This document shows, in pieces, positions 37,901-49,892 of a DNA stretch of 64,000 bases; within the stretch, counting starts at the first letter, position 1; every line of letters starts with the position of its first letter. Under the pieces are notes generated by a model that saw only the letters and a program-made list of their open reading frames with translations, had not been told where the DNA came from and made no database searches. Position numbers and translations under genes: made by a program. Location: NCBI GenBank assembly GCA_027605045.1, contig JAQFWX010000099.1, forward strand, positions 62,001 through 126,000, written 5' to 3'. The stretch is from Phallus indusiatus (Eukaryota > Basidiomycota > Agaricomycetes > Phallales > Phallaceae).

Positions 37901-40900
37901 GGCAAATGCCTTGCACCAAACACTTAAGACAACCCCCGCTTTGCGCTACGGACGAAAAAGGTGAAAATTTGGAAGATTGTTATTTTGATTGTTATAAACA
38001 CTGATGCCCGTTTACCATTGTTTACCGACAGGAAGTGAACCTGCCCCCCGCAAAAGAAGCCCAGACGGACATCGTATAGGAAAGGGAGAAAATGGCACTC
38101 TTATTCTGTATGTATCTTATTACAAATAGCGATGTCAGAGCTTGCAGAAAGTTTTTTTTTATTTACACAGAATCATGTGCTCGGGGGCCGAAGGGTCGCA
38201 AAAAAAGTGACTTACAATTATTTGTAGATTCATACTATACGCAATTGCAAGCTGGGATTCGCTCATCATATGATGTCTCAGGTTCTAGCTCTGGGGGAAA
38301 AATAGAAACAAAGATTATCAGAGAGAAATACCCGCCTTCGATAAGGCACTACAAGTACGCTATTCTGGTAAGCCATGATCAGACAGCTGCCGTTCTTCAA
38401 TCAATCATTGCACATTAAGCCACTACCGTATAGCTAGCATGCATGGTTTCCGAGTTTCCGATCTGTCGTGGTGCATCTTTCGTCTCTTACTTTGGATATA
38501 CCTACGAACATGCGTCTCAACCGCTTCGTTTGAAATTTATCGCTCAGTCTACCCCTGATGTTGTATTGCCTCAAGCGAACCAGGTGTACTGGAGCATTTA
38601 ATATTTAATCCTTCAAAAGCCCCCGAGCATAACGGCACAATACCCTGCCTTGGCTATTCCTCACAAGACCATATACCAGGTGCTATATTGATTAGTGCTC
38701 GGCGAAGGAGAGTGTCGTCAGGTCCGACGACGAGCGACCAGAAGGTGTCCTTAAGGTACTTCCAATTCAATTTTATGAATTAATACGGTATGAAGCGTAC
38801 TGATTAGATTTTCTACTGTTAGAGTTTCCTATCGTTTGACGACAGGAAAAACGTTCGCTCACGATTAAAGAAGCTGTGGCTGCAATGTTCCATACTCAAA
38901 TTAGCCCAGAGTCTCTTAACGTTCCGGGTGCGTAGAAAGGTGTTTGTGAATGCCGTTTGTCATCCTCGAATCCTTACTCGTTGCGAATGGGGTCCTCAAA
39001 CCAGGAATTGAATAAAAAAAACAATGTGTGCATTATCGCGCGCCGTAGGGCTTCATGAAAGACTTACTATAATCGAACGTCAAAACGACTTTCATCTTGA
39101 TGTCCTGGATATTGCTCCGCAGGCACGTGTCCGCAGGCCCACTTCTGATATAGACAATCGGTGTCTTCGAACACTCATCCAACAACATCTGGAGGAACAA
39201 GGAAAAGAGGACCATCGATAGGGACTCTTTCGGTACAGCTGTCGGACTTCGTCACTGGCATCGGACTGGACCTTCAATCTCCGGTCGCATCGACGTCCTA
39301 TTCGGTGTACCGAGCTGTCAGAACGAGGAATTTACTATGCCTGAACCTACCGACTAGCTTACACGAACTTCGCGATATCTAAAGCGATGTCATCTGAGTC
39401 GTAAAGTTTCGAAGGAGCGTAGCTTCCGGGGCTAACGACTCTTAAACCGGCATTATGCTGGAGGAGTTAAACATCGAACAAAAAATGATGACCTCAATAA
39501 GGAGTCTCAGCTGGCCCTCTTCTAGTGATACATTGTTCCACTTCTCAAGGATCATAATCACATTTGGGATATTGCAACGTCTGTTGACAGGGTGGTGACA
39601 TGCTTTCAAGACCATCAGCCAGCACCAAATTCTAGCCTCACGATCTTCAAGCACGGCAACCCGTTCCTTCGTAGCGTTCGCTATATTACGTCCTATTTGC
39701 TTGGGCCAAAGGAATTTAGTGCAGGTCTATCGTATTCCAATTTCGATGCAGATGGTTCGGAGCTCTTGGTATCGCTTATTCTATGAACGTCAGACACAGA
39801 TTTCGTCAGAGATACGAAATCTCTAGCGTAATTCTTGGAAACTCGGAAACCTCTTTGGAATTGGCTTACTTATCAGCCTCAAGAGGAGGGTCTCGTCATT
39901 TGATGCCTTCCCATGATTAGGCTGTGGTTTCCATGCCCTTGCTCGACGGGTCCGCAATAGGTTATTTTGTCAACATCCTTTCAATGCGATCAATGTAATT
40001 ACGATGAATATAAGGATTATCACCTGTCACGGCTCTACGAGGTGAATAGTCGAACACACCTCAGGGACCGTTTAAATCTGAGTATCGCTTTTCTTTAACA
40101 GAGACACATGATGAACGCTCCTCAAAAAAGTCATTCTTTGGACGCACGAATCGTGGTTACCAACAAAGAGGCCAAAGCTTTTGAAGACACGGCCAGAATG
40201 ACAAATGCCAAAGTCGAGGCTGAATATAATCGTGACTGATAAGGAAATCTATCATTGGATTGAGGCGACAAATCAAAGAGGAGGATTATGCTGCTGCTTT
40301 ACTGAAACCTAACGGTCCCTCCTAGTTAGACCACTCTATATCAATCGGAACTGCGCTGGAAGTTCGGGACGGTGGTTTGACAACGATTAAAGACGAGTTA
40401 CTCCTGTAAAAGGTTAGCGATCCTTACCCTTGGTTCTAAGTTTCCTTCTGACCTTTCTTGTTTAACAGGTATCCCAAGGTTGCCGGTTTGGCGAGAGAGC
40501 AGATTACTGCTTCCGGCCTTCCAAATATTCGAGGAATAAATATTGAACAGCTTACCAGTAGTCCTTTTACCTAAAGCAGATGGTTGATACAAAATGAAGC
40601 AAACAATCCGGTTGAGATCCTGGACTCGACTAGACGGCGTAACCTCACAACGATGAAAAGGATGAGGCGGATTGTGGACGAGAGGGCTAGGTCCACACAA
40701 TACCCGTCAATCATATATTCTTCCCAGCGTGCACTGGATGGACGAGAATCAACAAGGAATAGTCGAAGTCCGTGGTTGAGTATCAGAAGACCGGAGCGAG
40801 CAGAAAGCTGAAGTTGGTTCGTGACAGGATCGTGGAGGCCGTTGGACTTTTGAGGATCTCCTTAAAGAATGATGAGAAGCCGTCGAGAGGTCTTTGAAGG

Positions 40901-41881
40901 GGCGCAAGCCGTCGAAAAGCCATGTCATATCCCTTGATTTGAACTTGGAAATTGATTAATTGGAAGCGATTGAATGCAAAGAGGTACACCGTGAATCTTC
41001 ATCTCTTGTAGCTTCTAACAGATTATCATTAGAATCTGGAACGTTGGCTTACTGAAGCATCAAGATTATGAAGACGCTTTTGCCGAAGGTGCAAGGGCAC
41101 CAATGAGTGCGATAGCTTAAAACTGAAGCGTAGTCGATTATAAACTCCAATTCTGCGGTAGGATATACCACTTGGTAATTCTTTTGCAGCAGTCGCTAGC
41201 AAGTGGGGTGATTGGTTCTGCTATATTATATCAACAAGGAGAATGATTTTGCAGATGAAGATACCAGATTGTCGTTTATTTTTGTACCAGAAGTGATGAG
41301 AGTTATATTTTTGTTGTTACATATAACACAATGTTACATTTCATTCTATACTCTAAAGTCGGTCCATTGCACTTCGACATATTGGGATAAGAAATAAAAC
41401 TAAGCCGTCAAAAGCACCCCCTAAAGAAAGCAGAAAGTTGAAGAACATATTCAACAACTGAATGAAGATGCTACCCGGAACGCCCGTGAATAAGGTTTTG
41501 GGTTCAAGTCTAACCTATATGAGGATGAAAATTTTTCCTTGAAATAGCATATGCAGTAAACGAATGCTTAGTGAGAAAGAAGCAGGGTTGAAGAGAAGAC
41601 GACAAGACGAAAAGAAGGACCCTAGAAAATGTAAGAACAGTTTGACGTAAAGGAATAGGAAAGGCACCAGAAAGTGACGGAATGCCAAGTGAATGTATTG
41701 AAAAGCGATGTTGAGGTGTATAAAAATCATAATATATCCTAAGAAAAGAGCGAAGTTCAAGAGTGATTTAGACTAGAATCACAATTTGAAACGAATCCGG
41801 TCCTTTCCTCGTGAGGTCATACGATTGAAATCACCGGAATTTGATATTGAATGATAAAGCAGGTGACACGGAATAAGCTCA
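31918..41881. other. Ten-kilobase gene-poor region
   Basis: No intact gene is supportable here. The longest frame is 136 codons at 36777-37187 (plus), with no recognisable domain. Frames at 38092-38418 and 39442-39786 are similar in quality. Between about 39.0 and 41.2 kb the plus strand shows scattered protein-like snippets broken by stops and frame changes (for example EEDYAAALLKPNGPS, EVRDGGLTTIKDELLL, REQITASGLPNIRGINIEQL), consistent with one or more decayed genes. I found no terminal repeats, reverse transcriptase or transposase motifs by eye. Confidence 0.5.
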
Positions 41882-43134
41882 TCACCGTTTGATAACGATC
41901 CCTAGTGAATTGGTTGTGTGCCGTTGAGGAAGAAGCGGTTTTGAAGGAATTGAAACTTTTGCTGATGTGGTTGTTGCGTTCGTGCGATCACGCGGTAGAG
42001 ATGCAGATGAGATAGAAGTTGTCTTGGAGTTGGACGTGTAATTGAAGGTGGAGTTGGAGGTAGAAGTGGAAGTTGAGGGTCTGATACTTGGGTTCGTTCG
42101 TACGCCTGGCTTCCGTTGTGCTCCATCGGAAGGTACTGTCGGCATTGTTGAAACTAAGGGCTTTTGAGGTAAAGATGATGGGAAGATTGTTAATGGCTGA
42201 GGTTCTGGCGTTGATGATGGAAGTGAGGAAGATGATGCTAATGCACCATGAGAAATGAATGTTGATGAACCTGTATTGGATGTGGGTGTTAGAACGCATG
42301 CGGACGTCGAGGGTCCATCTACGCTTGAGTTGGGAGATTGGGGTGATACTGGTGCATGGGAAGACTGTTCTTCCATCTGTCTTAGTTTAGCTTCGAGGGC
42401 TGCTATACGATCTTTTGTGCTAAACAAGCATGAGAACCAACTCGTAACTAGACAGCGAGACAGGCAGAGAGCTTACGCAGATGGTTTCCCTTGCCCCTTC
42501 AACAAAGATAACGTTGTTGGCCTTGACGTGTCTGTCGGTCGTTTTGTTGGTCGAGAAGCATCGGGCTGAGGGGCCTGAAAGCACGTTTGAGAAAAGAATA
42601 GAAAGCGAAAAAGCGAACTATGAACATACTTGATGAGCGAACGTGACGACCATCCTGCGTCCTCGTAAGAGCTTATCATTGAGTGCTGCATGAGCATTTA
42701 TGGCTGCCTGCAAGAAAATGCGATAAAAATTACGAAGGAGACGTGGCAGCAGGAGAACGTACTTCTTGTGTGCTAAACTCGATGAAAGAATAGCCCCGAG
42801 GCTTTCCTTTCTGCGGTCCTGTCTTGTGGAACAGAAAGTCCATTTTCGATATTTTACCGTACTTGGAAAAGATTTGAGCAAGGAGATATCTAAAATAACA
42901 CGTTCATAGAACTTCGAGGAAGGCGAACAACCGCACTTACTCATCGACGGAGGGATGTAAATTGCCAACATACAAACGGTCCTTAAGAATCTGCGGCTGC
43001 ACGGGCATGGCGGGTGGTGGCGAGGGAGAAGGAGGATCTTCAGCTGGGTATGTTATGAGATTTGATTCGGCGAGTTTATTATTATTATTAGAGTCCAGGT
43101 TAGCAGGGTGGGCTGGTCCATTTTCCAAAGTCAT
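41882..43134 (-). CDS. RRM protein related to RNA-binding protein 18
   Basis: Single-RRM RNA-binding protein most like RBM18. The ATG at 43134 opens a polar, Asn/Pro-rich lead of about 50 residues, including a short Asn run encoded by an AAT repeat. The RRM covers about residues 52-132: DRLYVGNLHPSVDE (RNP2 LYVGNL), an intron (GTAAGT...TTTTAG), YLLAQIFSKYGKISKMDFLF, HKTGPQKGKPRGYSFIEFST (RNP1 RGYSFIEF), then AAINAHAALNDKLLRGRRMV and VTFAHQ. The FDFLFHK-like segment after beta 2 and the GQPRGY-like approach to RNP1 are RBM18 traits. Later exons contain a Thr/Pro-rich linker, a short predicted coiled coil (KDRIAALEAKLRQMEEQ) and a long Ser/Thr/Pro-rich tail ending at 41882. The tail makes the protein longer than animal RBM18. 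It lies 178 bases downstream of the dehalogenase-like gene. Confidence 0.87.
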
Positions 43135-43312
43135 CTTGATGAGAATCCCGTCGGCCTTCGCGTCAGTAGTGGACGATCAATGTGGCGGGTTATGTAATCG
43201 CAAAGGGGAGAAAGCTTTACGGGCACTACACCGCTTTGATCAACAAAATTGAAAATACATATACATGTACGCGCAAAAAGGCACACAAAAATAATAACAC
43301 AAGTATTACAGA

Positions 43313-44565
43313 TTACAGTTTGGCGATGATATCTGCCACTTCTTCGAGGCTACTGACAATTGTAGTGGGATGCCCAAGTTGGTCAACCCATCCCTTGCCT
43401 GCTCTGTCAACCCATATCGCGTTCAGCCCTGCGTTGCGCGCTCCGACGACATCGAAGGGGTTGCTACGATCTGTTAGAAGACTGGAAATACTTTTATTCT
43501 TCTGCAGGCTATCTCTCTTCGGCGAAAAGAAGCCTGCAGGAGAGAGAAAAAACCTGGTTCGTGTCATACTCACCCGCTAATCAACCAAATATTGTACCGA
43601 TCGCCGATTGTACCTTGGCCTAATTTCGCCGCGAGATATTCATACACCTTTGGGAAAGGCTTGAAAGATTCGATATCGTCTACCACGATATGAGAAAGCT
43701 GACCAAGCGTTCTGTTCCCGAAGCTCGATAAACTCGCGACGTTTTTGATGGAATTGCCGACCATCTAATCAGATTGTTTCGGCTTGTCAGTTTACAGGAC
43801 ATTTGAAATCAGCGGGGAAAGATAGGTCGCCTTGTACCGCGTATCACGATTCCAATCACAAGTGTATGGCATACATGCTACGGCACACTGGAGCACTCGA
43901 GCTCGGGCCCCATCATAAATGATGATAAAGCAGGAAAGAAATCGATGCAAACCTTTTCAGTACCTGTTTAGTGATGAGCTTAACATAATATCCTTGAATA
44001 GGTTTCGACCTGACACGTACCATTACTGAAGACCACGCAGGACACACCTGGTAGAGTGCCTATCTTCTCCAAGGCAGGATATACGTCAGGGAATCTGCAA
44101 GGATATAGGGTCGAGAAAAGCCATCAACAATTCCAGACGGCTATGAAGGCGAAGAAACGCCTACGAGTCGAGTTTGTCATATGCAGTGATGATATCTTCA
44201 ATGGCTGCGTTATCCAAATGATACCCTGCTTCGTCCGTTACATGGACCAAACTCTTGCGAGTCAGAATCTCAAAGTTCTCATAGCGTCCTGTCAATTAAT
44301 GAAACAACGGCGTTTACCATGTCATCCAAATGTGCATACCCATAGCTACAATCCTCCATGAATACCTTCGGACAGATCATACAATTTCAGTATCAAAGAT
44401 GCCCCAACACACTCACTCGAGCTGGTGTTTTCTCCATTCAGCGGTTATGTTTTGCACATTAGCATCCTTTGGCAAGTGCTCGCCAAGTTTCTTTGCAACA
44501 GAGGATGTGTTGAGAAGAGTCCCGTAAAGATCGAAAGCTAGATAAATCCGCGCAGATGGTGACAT
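43313..44565 (-). CDS. HAD-superfamily hydrolase of the haloacid dehalogenase type II group
   Basis: Soluble hydrolase with a Rossmann-like HAD core. The start is the ATG at 44565, because the family begins a few residues before motif I: ARIYLAFDLYGTLLNTSS, where Asp12 is the expected nucleophile. Exon 1 ends in WRKHQLE. Later exons read YSWRIVAMGRYENFEILTRK, then FPDVYPALEKIGTLPGVSCV followed by VFSN (motif II Ser/Asn), HIVVDDIESFKPFPKVYEYL (motif III Lys), and IWLISG then NPFDVVGARNAGLNAIWVDR (motif IV region). The WLISxNPFDVVGARNAGL pattern is characteristic of L-2-haloacid dehalogenases. In fungi such genes may act on other small acids, so substrate use is inferred only. Five or so short introns are present. 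It ends at 43313 and belongs to a tightly spaced same-strand set with RBM18-like and IMP4, which need not be co-regulated. Confidence 0.88.
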
Positions 44566-44701
44566 AGTGAGATAGGCGCGGATTACTAATTCAGGGCTTA
44601 TAAAGGTAATGCATCGGCATTCATGCATGGCCATTGGCTGCTTTTTTATTAGGAATAAGACCCTAGGATGTCAATACACTTGATACAGAAAGAGGGCACT
44701 C

Positions 44702-45844
44702 TCATAAATGACGTCTCTTTTTCGAAGTCCGTGTATAATTTGCTAGTACCCATTCTCGGTCGGCTTCCGTGTGCTCTATGGTTCCCAAACGTATCTCGTA
44801 CGCTTCAAGAAAGATGAGTTAAGAGCATGCAAAGGAAACCAGTACACGTAACACTCACGTTTCATTTCGAACCGAGGCCCAACTTCGGCCAACTGTACAT
44901 CCTTATGGGAATTTTTCACAAAAACGTGATGACTAAATAGCATATTTCAGTCCAAATGTGTGAGTTAACAAATAAGAAAAGAATCCCGCACCGAAAGGCA
45001 ATGAAATCGTTCTGGTTTGCATAGGTCATTACACGTTTAGCATCTTCTTTTGGCACAGGAAACAGATAGCGAAGGATGTCCATTACGCGTTTACCGAGTC
45101 GCGAGCTGAACCCTTCGAATATTAGATGAGGGTATTGTTCCGAGACCGTTGATTCACCGTGAACAGCCACGTCGTGTCGGAGGGTCACATTATGAAGAGT
45201 GAAGTAAATCGTAGGACCGTGCGGGAAATGTGAAACAATCATAGCGTCGGGTACACCTCGATGTTCATGCAATATGACAAGATCCGTAACATCGTTGGCT
45301 CTGCACGCCGCCGCTAATTCTTTGACGACATATGATCCTCGATTGATACGATGAGAGTTTGGGAATACGAGACGCATTTCCTAACAAAAGATGAAGACAC
45401 CTGAACAGGGACATGGATCAAATGGCATACTTTTGAAAATTGAAGAAGCTTAGAACTGGGATCTCGAGATGTTGTGATCACAATTTTAGGGTCAAGAACG
45501 CCAGCTCGAGCATACTCGTCGTCATAGTGGGTCGTAGGTTCTAAAAAAACGATAAAATCATTACGTGTTCAACACAGCACGAACAGGAGACTTCATACCA
45601 GTCTGAGCCTCATCATAAGGTAAATCTTTTGCAATTTCCTTCGCATCTTTTCGTAGTTCAGTCGGAAGCTTTCTTCCTGAAGCTAATGCTTCCTTGACCT
45701 TCTGCTTGCGCTCATATGTTTGACGTTCTTGGGCTTCTAAGGATTTCGCATAGATATACTGCCTTCGTTCTCTGACTTGCCGTCGAAGCTGATCGTATAA
45801 AGTGTTGGTGAATGGCAGAAATAAGGAGCGTAAATACGAACCAT
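44702..45844 (-). CDS. IMP4: U3 snoRNP protein IMP4 (Brix domain)
   Basis: Nucleolar protein that, with IMP3 and MPP10, binds U3 snoRNA and pre-18S rRNA in the small-subunit processome. The N-terminal helix LRRQVRERRQYIYAKSLEAQ matches the family start, but no ATG lies directly before it. Instead a 53-nt intron (45841-45789, GTTCGT...ATCAG) joins it to a lone ATG at 45844-45842, so the first coding exon is just the start codon. The Brix domain follows: DPKIVITTSRDPSSKLLQFS, EMRLVFPNSHRINRGSYVVK, LVILHEHRGVPDAMIVSHFP, GPTIYFTLHNVTLRHDV, PHLIFEGFSSRLGKRVMDIL and NDFIAFR. The last exons give HHVFVKNSHKDVQLAEVGPR, FEMKPYEIRLGTIE and a basic end (TSKKRRHL) at 44702. Length agrees with the roughly 290-residue family. 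Confidence 0.94.
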
Positions 45845-47488
45845 AACGAAGAGGAAAAAGTGTTGTGGGCGCGTATGGGGGCTTGGCGTTGTCCTCGACG
45901 CAAAAACCTATTATTTCTGGGCCCTTAGGCTTTTAGGGCCTTATATTACAATAAAATATCATAAAGTATGGTTCATTTTTAAAAGCTAGTCCAAGCACGG
46001 GCTGGCATTTCATCCTCATCCTACCAGTTGAGACATGAAATCACCCGTGTCCCCGTGAAAAGTATCCTACTTGTACTCTAAGTTTGATATCCAGACAAAT
46101 ACGAATTCATTAGACAATGAGGATAGCAGGGCTCGTGTCTACTTGGACTATGTATATGAAGGTCATTGACGTTTTTGAGTCGATCGTCCGGTGTTACATC
46201 GTGGAAAATATTTTTGTTTCCGGATTTTCTTTATTGAATTCCGTATCGATCTGTTTCTCTAGTTTTTTTTTAGCCTAAACCCTCCTAAACCACAATAGAC
46301 TTTTGATAGTTGCCCCCTCACTCCTATCCCGTCAATGGCTTTTTTCTGGGCCGGCTCAGAAACTCTTGACCGGCGGAAGAATCGGCCTCGGGCTCCAAAA
46401 ACTGAAAAGCTCACAGAAAACAGACTCACACTTGTTTTTAAGTAGTGGTCAGAAATCAATTGTTCCCATATCAAACTGACCTGTCATTAGTCATTTCTCG
46501 TATGCTAAAATTCTCTTCAAATCGACCGGAGGGAATGTTTCCACTTGACGAGCCACTTTGATCGGACAGAGACTATGTCCGACTAGAACGGCAAGAACTT
46601 TGTTAAAGGATACCAATGCGGAGTAATACGGGATGGCACTTTATCATCCAACGATACCACCCAAGCCTTCATCAAGCTTTGAGAAATTTACAGTCCAGCT
46701 AACGGCATTCATCCCACTATACAAACCGAACTTGCCCTTGATACTATACATGACACTATACATGACTAGCTCAGTAATTGCTGAACGGGAAAATAGAAGA
46801 AAGAATACCTGGTGAAATGAAAATCAACCGCCAGGGTTCCTTATACCCATAAGGAAAATTTCTTTTGAAATCACAGCCAGTAATACGGGGATATCTAACC
46901 TTCACAATAGGATGCAAGTTGTCACCTTAGACGCTTCAAGGATTCAGAAAATCCGGAAAGCCATAAGCACATGAAACACGCCCCGAATGGTATTTGCCAT
47001 CTATGGCATCATCATTAGCCCAACGCTGGTGCAATTTCAGCACTGATAAACCATTTGCCAAAAAAATTCTCCGCGGAAACCTCTTCGAAATCCAGGGCTG
47101 AGTTTTCATTTAAGACAATCTTCGCCTTCAACAATCATCGAATGATTGCGCTAAGACACTTGTTTGCCTAGAAATTCCATGAACAACGAAACAACGAAAA
47201 CTTGACGAACGGAGTGAATCTCGATACATATGTATCCCGAAATTTGAAGGGTCCTAATACTCCGTGGAAATCATCCAGCACTTCTCCGAGGGTTGAACAC
47301 AACTGAAACCTCCCCGATTTGATAGGTCAGCGTCGATCAGAAAGACCTCAGGGAGTGTGACTACGCGACTGTCACGGTCAAATACTGAGGAGATTACAAG
47401 GAGATTATGGAATGATTATGATATTGATTTCAAGTAGACAACAGTGTATTATATGCAATGTGTAATATCAAAATTCAGAAAATGGAGT
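45845..47488. other. Intergenic, no gene recognised
   Basis: 1.6 kb between the IMP4 start and the end of the next minus-strand gene. Short frames such as 46259-46474 (minus) and 46633-46815 (plus) show no known similarity. The first few hundred bases should include the IMP4 promoter. Confidence 0.45.
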
Positions 47489-48490
47489 TTAGCTCGTTGG
47501 ATCAAACCATTCCCACAATCTCAGCACAGACCAATCAACATAATTCGTCCACCCGGCGTATTGCGCAAACGCGCGAACAAGAATACGGTCTCCTTCGGAT
47601 ATATGGCTCCAGATTTCATGGTCGGGACCGAACTCAACTCCTTCGTATATACTGAATTGAGAGGTGGCTTGACGATTACAATGAGATATCCATGAAAGAG
47701 GACAGTACTCGGGTATCCTTGAGTCATCGCTAATCGTGCTGTTGTTGGTTGTGCCGTTCGACCCAAGTAACGTCCTATGTCGACTTTCTAGGGTATGCGA
47801 TGGGGACATTGAATGTTCTATTTTAGAAAGAAATTCATGAATGGCAAAAGCTACGGAAGAGATGGTTCAGATTTTACCTGCTTGTGCATCGCTGGTATAC
47901 TTCTTCCTTATCTTCTTGACCCGAAAGCCACCTCCCTTCCCGTCGCGTTCAACCAAGGAGATTTCAAACCAAGTCCAACTTCCACCACTTGGATCGCTGC
48001 ACCAGCCCTGGTCGTGTGAGTTTGTCGTGAGACGCATTTTGGCAAGATGAGACACCATTCTTTTAGACACAGGATCCGACAGTAAACAAGTCTGCGATTT
48101 CGGACCTGAGTCGCTCGAATGAACGACGAAACTCTTCGTTGACACCCGCGTGTACATGGATAACAGCACACAATCGGCCAATCTCATGATGTAGATGACG
48201 AGTTCCATTGGCAAACCGGGTCTCGTATTCGTTCCGTTTTGCAAACTAGCCGCGAGGACTGAGTAAAACTGCTGCAGCACTGAAGATTCAGCTATATCGT
48301 TTCTCTTGGTGGCGCATCAGTGTCGGGTGGCAAGGAAGAGTAATAAGTGTGCATTCCCGTACCAGAATGGCGTGTCTTCCCCCGCTCGCTCTAGAGGATG
48401 CTTTTTGACCCATTCCTTATAGCCAGAATAGCGGGTGGTATAGGGTAGAGTTACAACTAGGATCGTTTCCGGCAACGCAACGAATTAAGA
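47489..48490 (-). CDS. Uncharacterised fungal protein of the SHDQGW/SWTWFE type
   Basis: Member of a protein family seen in mushroom genomes whose function is unknown. The best supported exons are at 48280-47867 and 47809-47489. The first contains GLPMELVIYIMRLADCVLLS (reminiscent of an F-box-like opening), KSFVVHSSDSGPKSQTCLLS, RLTTNSHDQGWCSDPSGGSW and WTWFEISLVERDGKGGG. The second contains GPDHEIWSHISEGDRILVRA and AQYAGWTNYVDWSVLRLWEW, ending in FDPTS at 47489. The spacing of SHDQGW, SWTWFE, HEIWSHISEGD and GWTNYV is the family signature as I recall it. A further upstream exon is likely at about 48.38-48.49 kb (TTRYSGYKEWVKKHPLERAG, then EDTPFW before a GTACGG donor). Its start codon is not resolved, so the 5' border is approximate. 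Confidence 0.65.
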
Positions 48491-49879
48491 TTTGGGTTGA
48501 AATTGTCGTCCATCCAATCTCGGTGCGCTGGTTTTGATCTCATATAAATATAGGATTATACGTGTGATCTGCGTAAAACCAATAATAAAACTGCAGCAAA
48601 TGTTCCCTTAAAAAGCACCACAAGAAAGGAAATACGACCTATTAAGGGATCTAGGGTGTCGGAACAGCGCAGGGAAAAAAGGTTTTACTTGGAAGCTCCG
48701 AGCCATGCAAAAAAAAACCATTAGGTAAGCGGATAAACCCTACCAGTACGGAGTCGGACACTGCTTATAAAACTGTTTTTTATTGCTATCACTCAACCGT
48801 TTCTTTTTAGGATTATGAAAATAAATTGGTAAGTCGGTTTTATTTGTAATTAGGTTTTAATGAGCTCACTCATTTCAACTCCTGATGTAGCATATCAATA
48901 TACATAGACACCATTCTTTCTTAAAATCCTAGGATTTCCGAAAGAACTATCCTCATTCTAATTTAGTCTGTTTGACCGAGGATGCTTAGGGTCTAAAACA
49001 TCCGTGAAAAGACCCTTAAATGTTAACCAATGATTCCTCGGGAGTATATCTAATGGTAAGTGGCAAAGCTCACATCAGTTCGGGTTCTCCAAATTGACAT
49101 CTTTAGGGGATAAATCATGGCTCAAACTCAAATCGAGCTTCAGAGTCGCTGTTACTCGCAAATTCTAAGCTTTCCGCTGCTTGAGCACTGAGGAGTCCCG
49201 TGAGCTTGCGATGTGTGCCTGCCGCCGATATCAACGTCTATTTCCTTCTTATAGGCCTGCATGTGAGGTAACTGCGCTACTGTAATATATTGAGAACGTC
49301 AACCCATTAAGAGGTAAAAATCGCGGCATGAAACGTATGTGGTATATTTTTGTCACTCTTTATTTTCATTCTGATTCCAAAGATCAGACGCGGGATTTTA
49401 CCTCGTTTTCGTCTTTGGACTATACTATCTGAGATTCTTAGATCTAGGCAGCATCCTCTCAGCATCTGTGAACGATCGAATTATCACTTTATAGACGTCG
49501 CTTTGAGAGCGAGGTACACACGCCCCCCTGACCTCGTGGTGACTGTCAACCTTGGCATTCACTGAGGTATCACTCGCTTTTTCCAAGGCACGATGAATCC
49601 GGAAGCTAAACGCTAGTGTTCTTCAACTTTGAGTGGAGATTCTGCATTATTCTCGGCCAATGAAAGTCGAGGGGAAAGCACCGAAGCAATGAGTGGGGAC
49701 TAAACCAAGATTCAAGTCAGACGCCACATAAATACTTAAAGCGCTTCGGAGCACACTCCCGCGCTCTTTCTGCTTAACCGCATTTAATTGTGGTATAAAA
49801 ATATCGGGTGATTTCAGAGTTCTCTCATTCAAGTTCTGGTTGATCTCATAATTTTTCCGCTGAAAGTTGTTTGCTTCAA
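48491..49879. other. Intergenic, nothing recognised
   Basis: 1.4 kb between the start of a minus-strand gene and the first recognisable part of the NLR pseudogene. The 5' end of that pseudogene may begin here but is too diverged to see. One plus-strand frame of 71 codons (49350-49565) has no known similarity. Confidence 0.4.
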
Positions 49880-49892
49880 TCCTCCATTCTCA

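Noticed and set aside
46270..46310. Telomere-like CCTAAACCCTCCTAAACC
   Set aside because: Only two imperfect units, no array, and the position is internal to a gene-bearing region.
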